Position numbers and translations under genes: made by a program. This document shows, in pieces, positions 55,282 to 64,000 of a stretch of DNA of 64,000 nucleotides. This DNA comes from Pagrus major (taxonomy: Eukaryota; Chordata; Actinopteri; Spariformes; Sparidae). How positions within the stretch are numbered: position 1 is the first letter of the stretch; each line of letters opens with the position of its first letter. The stretch is from positions 37,635,664 to 37,699,663 of the forward strand of contig NC_133220.1 in the NCBI RefSeq assembly GCF_040436345.1, read 5' to 3'. The notes under the pieces are model-generated. The model worked only from the letters and a program-made list of their open reading frames with translations, was not told where the DNA came from and did no database searches.

Positions 55282-56747
55282 TGTGGCGAGCGGTTAGCAA
55301 AGCAACCAGCGAGCTGGTATAATTGAGGAGGAGCCGACAACGCCACTCTGGGAATTTCACCCAGAGAATGATATTTTACCTCTAACAAACTGATCACTTG
55401 ATAGCACACAGGTTCGTGATACTAAGAGGCAAGAGACGTGGTTCCAACAACACAAGTTTTTATTTTAATCTACACAATATTAAAAGGCCAGCAGGCACAA
55501 AATAAACAATTATGAAAGGGGTGAAGCTGAGGCTTACCAGTGGGGAGGTGGGCCACCAGAAGAAGTATCCAGGAGGAGAGTCACCCCAATCACACGTGCA
55601 TACACATCCACACACACACACACACACACGTGAAGGATCACACCCGGGGGCGACAGCACAGCACACGAGAGGGGACACCACCACCGGAGGACACCAATCC
55701 CCACCACCTTCGGCTCTCAACTTCTAAACAAAAGGAAACAAAATACAAATTAGTGGGACATCACTCAGGAAAATAAACAAAACACTATTAAATGCTGGAA
55801 AAATAACAAAATAAAATACAATTAGTAAACACAAAACCAGGTTAAAGGTAGGGGGGGCTAAGCAGCCAGGTAATATAATAAGAAAACAAAAACTAAAGAT
55901 AAAGGAAATAAACACTCAATTACACCAAACAATATTAACGGGGGTTAAAGGCAACAGGCAAATAGGAATTAAACAAAAGATGGAGTTAAGCCCCACTGGC
56001 AAGCTACCAAAGTGGCCAAAACAAATAACTAGAAACTAAAGGAGCTAACAGTCGTTAGCACAGATGAGCAAAGCAACAACGATTAGCCCTGATGAGCAAA
56101 GTAACAGCAGTTAGCCCTGATGAGCAAAGTAACAGCAGTTAGCCCGGATGAGCAAAGTAACAACAGTTAGCCCTGATGAGCAAACAGTAGGCAAAGCAGC
56201 AGCGGAGTTATAGGTGAGCTGAGCAGCTGTTACACTGGCTGCTGAACCCAAACTCGTGGTCCCGATCTGGCTACGCTTCTGAGCCAGCGGAGGTGGGACA
56301 GACGAGAGTCTTCAGGTGCTTTTTCTGCCCTGAGTGAATGCCTATAACAACAACAACAGCTATTTAGCTACTACATGCTAAATGATGTGAACAGCGCACG
56401 GTATATGAACCTACCAGCTGCGATCAGTGAGAGCGGCACGGCTGAGGAGGGTAGAGGGTCCACGGCGTCTACAAAAGCACATTCAACTCGTTTTAACACC
56501 ACACTAATAGAACTGATAAATAAGAAAACAAGCACGAGCAAACACCGCTCTCCTACCTGCTACAGCAGCGGGCGCACCGGAAATGAGGTACACTACGGCG
56601 ACAGAGGGAAAGCAAGGAGGACCACTACCTGCCTTTATAGTATGCCTGCATACAATGATTGGCTGTCAATCACTGATAAGTTAAAACTGAAAACACACAG
56701 AACCATGCAAAGCAGAGCAGAACTCGACAAGGCTCTGTTCTGCTACA
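55282..56747 (-). repeat. Gypsy 5' LTR (minus-strand orientation)
   Basis: It is 1466 bp; on the minus strand TGTAGCAGAACAGAG...CTCGCCACA. It includes a 28-bp tandem repeat (marker GATGAGCAAAGTAACAGC on the plus strand) in five copies and a CA run. Confidence 0.93.
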
Positions 56748-56791
56748 CAAGCTTAGTGGGCTACACACATCCAAGCACCAAACAGTCAAAC

Positions 56792-56896
56792 CTGTACACA
56801 AATTTCATCCAGTTAAACAGAGACACCTTCCATCTTGTGAAAATTGACTCGTGTCGAATAGGCTTCTTGCGCTTGCAGTTGCGTCGCTGACACCTC
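56792..56896 (-). pseudogene. Merlin/ISXO2-like exon, left arm copy
   Basis: 105 bp between an AG acceptor (TTTTCCAG|GAGG) and a GT donor (TACAG|GTTTG) on the minus strand. It encodes RCQRRNCKRKKPIRHESIFT then RWKVSLFNWMKFVYR. The C-x4-C, basic K/R-S-I-R-H-x-S-x-F and hydrophobic W...Y spacing resembles the N-terminal part of ISXO2/Merlin transposases. Confidence 0.45.
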
Positions 56897-57079
56897 CTGG
56901 AAAATACAATAATGACAGAGGTATAAATTAGCATAGCTAACACATTCTGTGCTGGGTTCAGGCACCACTAGCCTTGGCACAAGACTGTCAATACTATATG
57001 ACAAACTGGTGGGGGCAGCCATAGGCATAATATACATAGACGCCTAAAGAGCCATCATTTTTGAACAGGCCCAGCAGGC

Positions 57080-58004
57080 CCAGCAATGTTGGGCTATCCT
57101 GTTAAAACAACTTAATACAACTCGGAACTCTGGATTTCCCTATTGAAAAGTCCCATTTCTGTCTTCAAAGCGTTCCAGACATTGACATTAGACATTGTTG
57201 TGTGATGTCAGACAACTGATTCTCCAAGAAGTCTCTGAATTTCCCGAGTGGGAGCACCGACATTTGGTTGGTGCACTTTTTAAAGTAGGAGGTCAGCAAA
57301 AGCCAGAGTTCCAAGTTGTCGGGAACGCAGCATTAGCGCGCACCGGAACTCAGGAGTTATCGTGGTGAACAGCCGAGCTGCCTTGTTGGAGACTAGTTTT
57401 CTGGCAGGACGGACAGTACTTTTAACAGGATAGCCCAACATTATATCCATCCACCTAGCTGCACGTTTCATTTTAGGAGCACAGCATGCGTGGATTAAAG
57501 TTAGCAACCAAGTTGAGAGAGCTGACAGAAGGCAAAAAAAAAAAACACAAAGAAACACCTCAAACTAATTGAATGGCTCCAAAAGAAAAAAACTACTGAG
57601 AGGGGAGGTCAAGTGCAACCCGTGTCACCATAAAATGAAACTGAAGAAAAAGAGAGCTTCTGTGGACCAATTTGAATGGTAGGTAACTTTAGCTAACATT
57701 GTGGGATAACTTTTTTGGTCAGAATTATTATTCAGTATTATATCAGTAATATTATTATTATTATTACATATTGCATTTGAGTAGAACATGCAAACAAGCA
57801 GAACGTGGAAACTGTCGTTAAAATAAAGTATTTGGGTAGTAAAACTGGCATTTTTAATGTATCCAAGCCTCCTGTATCATAGCTACATGTGTGAAGTTTT
57901 TAACACATCAAACCGATTGGAAATCGGTCGAAGATTAAGCGAATAATTGTTTTCTTGATATTGCTTAGTGCCTCTTACCCATACCTGTACATGCACTGAC
58001 GGCT
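57080..58004. other. Centre of the foldback element
   Basis: Contains a further inverted pair (AATGTTGGGCTATCCTGTTA at 57084 and its complement at about 57420-57441) and, inside that, AACTCGGAACTCTGG / CCAGAGTTCCAAGTTG. A smaller hairpin element is therefore inserted here. The minus-strand frame 57280-57558 is not recognised. Confidence 0.5.
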
Positions 58005-58186
58005 CTGCTGGGCCTGTTAAAAAAATGGCGGCTCTTTAGGCGTCTATGTATATTATGCCTATGGCTGCCCCCACCAGTTTGTCATATAGTATTGACAGTC
58101 TTGTACCAAGGCTAGTGGTGCCCGAACCCAGCACAGAATGTGTTAGCTATGCTAATTTATACCTCTGTCATTATTGTATTTTCCAG

Positions 58187-58291
58187 GAGGTGTCAGCGAC
58201 GCAACTGCAAGCGCAAGAAGTCTATTCGACACAAGTCAATTTTCACAAGATTGAAGGTGTCTCTGTTTAACTGGATGAAATTTGTGTACAG
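58187..58291 (+). pseudogene. Merlin/ISXO2-like exon, right arm copy
   Basis: Inverted counterpart of the left-arm exon, also 105 bp with the same AG and GT borders. It encodes RCQRRNCKRKKSIRHKSIFT and RLKVSLFNWMKFVYR. Differences from the left copy (S to P, K to E, L to W) show the arms have diverged slightly. No downstream catalytic exon. Confidence 0.45.
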
Positions 58292-58662
58292 GTTTGACTA
58301 ACAATACATTTATTTTGTTTGGTGTTTGGATGTGTGTAGCCCACTAAGCTTGTGTTGTCACAATACTGAGATTTCTAACTTTGGCAATATTTGTCTATAT
58401 TTCGAATGTTGTTGACAATACTACAATAAGTAAATCAGTGGCAGGTTACCTTTAAGTAAGCCTAAATTAATTTATGGCTTTTACTGTACATTAGTCATTG
58501 GGTTTTGACTGAAATTATTTCATACTTTTTCAAGGTTTTGTCAAGGAAGGTTTCTCAAGTTTTATTCTGTTTTAAATAAAATGTGTAAAATTCTTTATAT
58601 GTGATTGCTTCAACTACATTTCAACTAAAAGTGGTTAAGTAATGCTCATGTGTTACCTAAGG

Positions 58663-59080
58663 GATACATGTGTTACACTTTACAATAAGGGTCCAAAAAG
58701 CATTCACTAAATGGTTAACTATGGTTAAGTAATGCTTATGAGGCAGTTAAGCATTTATAATGTGTTACCTAAGGGATACATATGTTACACTTTACAATAA
58801 AGGTCCAAGAAGCATTCACTAATGGTTAACTATGGTTAAGTAATGCTTATGAGGCAGTTAAGCATTTATAATGTGTTACCTAAGGGATACATGTGTTACA
58901 CTTTACAATAAGGGTCCAGAAAGCATTCACTAATGGTTAACTATGGTTAAGTAATGCTTATGAGGCAGTTAAGCATTTATAATGTGTTACCTAAGGGATA
59001 CATGTGTTACACTTTACAATAAGGGTCCAGAAAGCATTCACTAATGGTTAACTATGGTTAAGTAATGCTTATGAGGCACT
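58663..59080 (+). repeat. 111-bp subterminal tandem repeats, right arm
   Basis: The marker TGTTACCTAAGGGATACAT recurs at 58651, 58763, 58874 and 58985, giving a 111-112-bp period. Each unit repeats the element-terminus sequence (TTACACTTTACAATAAGG). Complementary copies are in the left arm (about 47185-47820). Confidence 0.88.
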
Positions 59081-59559
59081 CCTATATATTTATTAAGGTT
59101 TATGTCAGGTTACTAATGTTAAGTAATACCTTACTTAAGGTTAGGTAAGGGCTACCTGATGACATACACAGCACAGCATTAGTAAATGATTACTTAAGAC
59201 TCTAAATAATTGTTTATTAATGCTCATCCAGGTAACATGTACACCATTAGTAAATAATTACTAGAGACATTATTAACATTTTACTATTAACTTATGTATT
59301 AATTAATACTAAGTAATGCATACATAAGGATAACTAATTACATGATGTAACTTTTATTAATGCTTAATAATGTATTAATTAACTCTGAGCAGTAGACATT
59401 AATTAACTGCTTATTAATGCATTTACTAATATGTTAATTAATGTTAAGTAATACATTATAATGATTATTAAAATATTATTAAACTTAATTAATGCTTAAT
59501 AATGCATTAACTAACGTTAATTAAGGGACCTTTATTGTAAAGTGTTACCGCAATTTTTT

Positions 59560-62500
59560 CCCAACGGCCCCCTAGCAGGATCCTCCAGCCATGGTGGTTC
59601 TCAAAACTGTGAAAAATGACAACAGCATAAAAAACCAGCATAATCTCTTTTTCAAAACTATTCCAAATTGGATTTTCTACAGTGTTTGCTCAGTAGAAGT
59701 TGTTCCAATTAAACCTGAAACTCAGAGAATGATACCTCAAAACCTACACAATAAAAAAAACTATGTGCAAAGAAATTAAGCGAGGAGTGATTTTTTTTCT
59801 GTAAAATTGAGGTACAAGGCTTTTAATATCTGAAATTAGACTAGAAGGCTAGAAAAACCTTGAAGTATCAAGGACAGCGGACTAGCTGCCAACCAATTTT
59901 ATTCCTCATATGTCACATTATCAGTATCATTTACCAACACTTCTCTAAGTACCATGACCAAACAGTGATGCAGTAAATATGCACTGTAAATAAAGATTAA
60001 TTTGATTATTCATTTCCAATTCATTTTGCATAATAATTAATTATCCTACTACTTCATACTGTACAATGGAATTGAATGGCATTTACAGTTGTTGGTGCTG
60101 CTTTTAGTTCAAAGATTACAGCTACTCTTTGGAGTTTTGGGCTTCTAGTAGTATGGAGCTGTTTTTCTGTGTGTCGGTCCCTGTTTTATTTGTCAATGGA
60201 CATGCATCAGGACAAACATGCACATGAACATATGTGATTAATATGACAAACAGTCCTATCAGTGGTTTCAAACCACTCTGCATATCTACAGGATGCACTA
60301 ACTCACAAAGATATGTTGCGATGGGCCAACAAAGGCAGGGACGAAGGATAAGAATGTACACAATGCAAGATTTTAGATGTTTTAAGATGAAAAAATCCAT
60401 TCTAGTCTAGTTGTTTTAGACATTTTAATGCAGAAATGTTACATGTTATATCTTTAATAGGCTCAGTCATGTTAGCTGTACCTTTTTGTTGCTTGGCTTC
60501 TTCAAAAGTGTTTTCCCCCAGCTGTTTGCCATGCCAGCCCCATTCTTGAATTTCCATGAGAAGCAGAAGAAAAAATGCTTTTATAAAGTCTACCAGTATT
60601 TCGGATACAACTGATGTGACTGGTTGGTCTTCTCCTACACACCTGTCTATCCACAGGTGTACAAAAGTTCAATCAGGAGAGACTTAATACGAGTCAACAA
60701 GTATTTATTGACGTGCACAATAAAGATGAGAAATGTGAATAGTCTTTGTCGATTAGAGCCCATAATGACACCATCATATTTTCAGGGGGCAATGAAGCCC
60801 TGCATGGTATGGGATACCCCCCTGATAGAGTCTAGACACTAGTGGTAGCATGAGTGTTGGAGGAAGAGAATGGCTCAAATCTGGGTGGATCTGGAGTGGA
60901 GTGGGAAGGCAGCAGGAGAAGAGGGAGGGAGAGAAATGTGAATGATGAGCAGCATAAAAATAATCTTCCTGACTAAACTTACACTAGGATAAATTTTTGC
61001 TCTGTGATTGTAGTCAAAGGGAAGGAAAGTCCAAGTTTCAATTTATAATCCGAAGCAGGGTCGTTTCCAAACAATTGCTTCCTGTGCACATCTTATCTGA
61101 TGATTTTTTTTTCCAGGAAAGACAATAGGCATTGGCTGTACTGAAAATCAAAACACAATTATAGTCATTAAGCATATTGATGAGTCCCAAATTCATTTTC
61201 ACTTGTAAGCAATTAGAACAAACAAAAGTCTGGCACTCACGGATAACTAACTAAGCAGTTCAATACAAATGAACTACAACAATCTCTTTTCAGTCTTTTA
61301 CTTTTTCAAAACATGCAGTGTCAGATTTTCTCTCATTTAACAAGCTATATGGTTTAAAAGACAAGAGGATGGTGTCAGTGTGTTTCTGTACAGTGAATAT
61401 AACAGCTTTCAGTGAGTAGGAAAACAGACATATTTATATGAAAATATACAGCAAAGGGGTTTTTTAATGGCATCACTTGCTTTCACGGTCATAAAAAAGT
61501 GTAAATTGTAATAGAAGCAAACTGGTCCATTATCATCACAATGCTTTAAGAGTCAATTTCAGACCTAATGGAGCTGTGTTAAAGTTTCCTCCCTCATGTG
61601 TCAGGTGATTTCCTGTGGCTCAGATCACAGCTCTCAGTCATGCAGTTAATGGTAGAAGGCATTAGAGGATGTAAACAAGAGCACATCAGCTCCGCCATGA
61701 TGATGCTCCCCACTGCCCCTCCAGTCAGCTCTGTGAGTACAATTTGCAGGAAACTTCAGCTGGCTGATTGATTTGAGATGGGCAATTCCCTGACTTCATG
61801 CTTGTATAAAGCAAGACAGCTGTTGGAAGAAATCAAATTCCTGCAGGAGCTGGAGAGACATATTTTTTCCATCTGTTTAACGGAGTCGATGCCTTTCACC
61901 AGACGAGTAAATAAAAAAAACATGGCCAAGATGTGGCAGGAGGTCAGTGAAACCCTCATTATATAGCAATTACTGCACAAAACCCCTTTCCTTTCAAAAT
62001 CCAGCTTGAAAGTCAATCCCATTTTTCAACTAGTAACAACTTCAAGACTTATGTGACTCAGGGTGCATAGCTGAAGAATTTACCCATTTGTTTTTGTGAA
62101 TGATTCCTCTGTAGTTTACTCTTATGAACACAACCAAATCTTTTACCTCTTACACATATTTCCTAAAATACGTCCCCAGTTAAATGCTTAATGGTGTCAA
62201 CTGTTGAATAGTTTCCCTCCAACAATTCTCTGAGGCCCTCTTTCCAACACTCACTTTAAACAAAATCAAAACGTCAGGACGGTTCGTCATGCCCTCTTCA
62301 CGTTGCTTCAGAAGATCTGTTTGGACAGATCCTTCACAACAGGCATCTTATCCCAGCGTGACTGTGTGGAAACAGCTTCATCTCTCATTAAACCCCCCCA
62401 TAATTTATTATGGATGTGTTCCGTGTTCATATTTTGCTTCTCATTTAGATGTAACTGATAGTCACGAGCATTTCTGGACTGGATAAATGGTCAAAGGCAG

Positions 62501-64000
62501 CAGCCATGCAAAAGCACTCTGTCTTAAGTGATACAGATTATAAAAACAGATGAAGGCCAAGAAATGGAAACTTAGTTTGAGCAGTGAAGAAACACTGTGA
62601 GAACTGTTAGAGCTGCTAGAGCTACTGCACTTTTGGCTCCTGATTCTTATCACTCATGAAACTAAACAAAACATAACAGAAGTTATTATCTGAAGTTATG
62701 TTATTATCTTAAGTATTAGTAGTTGAGGTTATGTGCTCAGTACAAACAGGTGGTTCTGAGGAGGGCCCTCCAAGAAGCTGCTTTAAAGCACCACTTGATC
62801 CTCTGGAGGGCTGCTTTCCAGTTAAGAAATCAGTCATGGCTCCATGTGGCTCTGACATTATAAATATTAAGCATTGTCAGTTGAAGGTCCAATTTGCAGG
62901 ATAGCTGATTAGTAGATTGATTGACTCTCTTTTCCAACTCATCAAATATGGACGCTTTGGGTTTTCCAGGTCGTCACATACTGAAAACTGAAACTGAAAG
63001 TTTTTTCTGTCCTCGAGCTAAGAAGTGTTTGGTTCAGCTGCATTTTGCTGGAAGATGAATGGATGAATGAACCCTGTCAAAAATTTGTCAAAAAAAGAAA
63101 ACAGTAATTTTGCTGCATTTGCTGTCAGCAGATCAGTTTGAAATGTTGCCTATCATGCTATATTTCGTCAGATATTTTTAGTAAAATATGTTGTATGTTT
63201 GTGGCTTCTCTATTACATAAAATTGATATTCTAGATATTGTTGCATCATTTATAAAAAATGTGCCTATCATTTTGAAAAATGGATTCTTCTTTGGTATCC
63301 TTTGGAAAAAATTGAGAAAACCTGCATATTTGAAAAAAGGGGAGCCACACTTTAAATGTTTAATAATAATAATAATAATGTACTCACCAAATGAACTGCT
63401 GAGATCAAGGATGTAATAAACCATAGTTTTCCTCTGAGGACAAGCAGCTTTTAGGTTTTACCTGTTGGTCAGTCCATACACATTTACCTTTATCTTGTTA
63501 TGATATGTTTTAAGGTATAGACAATGAAGAAATTCTCTGCCCACACTGCACCATGGTTTTTAAGTGAAATATGGGCTTGTGAGCAGCACCAACACCACAC
63601 TCATATAATTTCTTCTTCTCTGAGAATGTGTCAACAGAAACTGAAGATGGATCATATTATGTAGACAGGTGATCTTTTATGACAGTGTTTGTGTGCAATG
63701 TTTCTGGTTTGAAACCAGTTGAAACCAGTGTCTGTAATTGTCTCAAACCATTCAGTTGATAACAACCTGAAGGTAATTCACACTGGCAGTTGTAAAAATA
63801 TAAATTGTGTGATGTGAGCCAAGCTGTAGAGTAATGTGTACAGGCATTCCTCTCTCACTATTCCTTGCGAACACTTTAGTTTATTCTCTAGTGAGCAGTT
63901 AATTGGGATTTTGAACTGTGACAATTGTTTTATTATTTTGCATCATCAGTGCCAGGTGTAGTGTTGTGATATTAATTTGAAGTGAAGTGAGCAAAGTTGG
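59560..64000. other. Intergenic DNA, no gene recognised
   Basis: No exon-like or transposase-like frame is supportable. The segment 60640-60850 (GAGTCAACAAGTATTTATTG with an AATAAA) has a retroelement-end flavour but no partner. The part 61560-61760 is unique-looking and GC-balanced, possibly conserved non-coding DNA. A short (TAA)n lies at about 63361-63379. Confidence 0.4.

Larger units (their letters stand above)
48125..56747 (-). mobile_element. Full-length Ty3/Gypsy LTR retrotransposon, young
   Basis: Two long terminal repeats (48125-49704 and 55282-56747), direct 4-bp duplication CAAG (48121-48124, 56748-56751), a primer-binding site, a polypurine tract and intact gag and pol on the minus strand. 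The uninterrupted right arm of the surrounding foldback shows the empty site (ACACAAGCTTAG). Apart from tandem-repeat copy number, I noticed only two substitutions between the LTRs, so insertion is very recent. There is no env-like frame between pol and the 3' LTR. Confidence 0.95.
46750..59549. mobile_element. Large foldback element, possible Merlin type
   Basis: Ends GGTAACACTTTACAATAAGG and its complement. The 8-mers outside are GCAAATTT (46742-46749) and GCAATTTT (59550-59557), 7 of 8 identical. The inverted arms are long: 46750-48124 plus 56748-57080 on the left (split by a Gypsy element) and about 58005-59549 on the right. Each has about four tandem 111-bp units ending ACACTTTACAATAAGGGTCC and an exon-like segment resembling Merlin/ISXO2 transposase. 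GG termini and 8-bp duplication also fit Merlin. No catalytic exon was found in the centre. Confidence 0.6.

Noticed and set aside
57280..57558. 92-codon minus-strand frame in the foldback centre
   Set aside because: Hydrophobic start suggests a signal peptide, but it lies within nested inverted repeats and has no recognised homologue.
61778..61966. Short frame MGNSLTSCLYKARQLLEEI
   Set aside because: The MGN start looks like a myristoylation motif, but at 62 codons with no homology and an antisense frame of equal quality it is not supportable.

Overview
The window reads as nuclear DNA of a ray-finned (teleost) fish. It carries two recognisable, spliced host genes, both vertebrate developmental or physiological loci. 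Everything else identifiable is a dense layer of fish-type transposable elements: Tc1/IS630, hAT, MITEs, L2-like LINEs, an R2/NeSL-type LINE tail, LTR elements and solo LTRs. No prokaryotic operon, CRISPR array or tRNA gene is seen.

Host genes. (1) The 5' end of a skeletal-muscle L-type calcium channel alpha-1 gene (cacna1s-like) lies on the minus strand. Exon 1 is at 7417-7604, exon 2 at 7011-7116 and exon 3 at 1707-1846; the rest lies beyond the left edge. (2) The complete four-exon homeobox gene barx1 lies on the plus strand (35679-39188), with an intact 244-residue reading frame and consensus splice sites. The flanks of barx1 (about 33.7-35.6 kb and 39.5-46.7 kb) are comparatively poor in transposons and hold microsatellites and a few blocks that look like conserved non-coding DNA.

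Transposon layout. 1.7-7 kb (cacna1s intron 2): a Tc1-like element with terminal repeats, a hAT/BED remnant and an inverted pair of Tc1 tails. 8.1-12.7 kb: two hAT-like elements, each with an exact 8-bp target duplication; the second contains a nested hAT MITE (exact 8-bp duplication) and a TTAA-flanked MITE. 14.4-20.7 kb: a Tc1 fragment, an R2/NeSL-type LINE tail, and an L2-like LINE broken by a probable solo LTR. 21.4-29.0 kb: a nest in which members of one spliced IS630/Tc1-like family are inserted into one another at TA sites. They sit inside a foldback element with 20-bp satellite arms. One member has an intact three-exon, 396-residue DD35E transposase and 74-bp perfect terminal repeats. 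29.1-33.7 kb: two clean solo LTRs, a hAT with exact 8-bp duplication and a GGTAACAC-type foldback. 46.7-59.5 kb: a long-armed foldback element whose arms each carry an exon-like segment resembling the N-terminus of Merlin/ISXO2 transposases. A very young, full-length Ty3/Gypsy retrotransposon (48125-56747; two near-identical LTRs, intact gag and pol, 4-bp CAAG duplication) has jumped into its left arm. 59.6-64 kb: no gene recognised.

The most noteworthy objects are the multi-level nest at 21.4-29.0 kb, with its apparently intact spliced transposase, and the potentially active Gypsy element inside a Merlin-like foldback. Family names rest on motif recognition from memory; boundaries and target duplications were read directly from the sequence.
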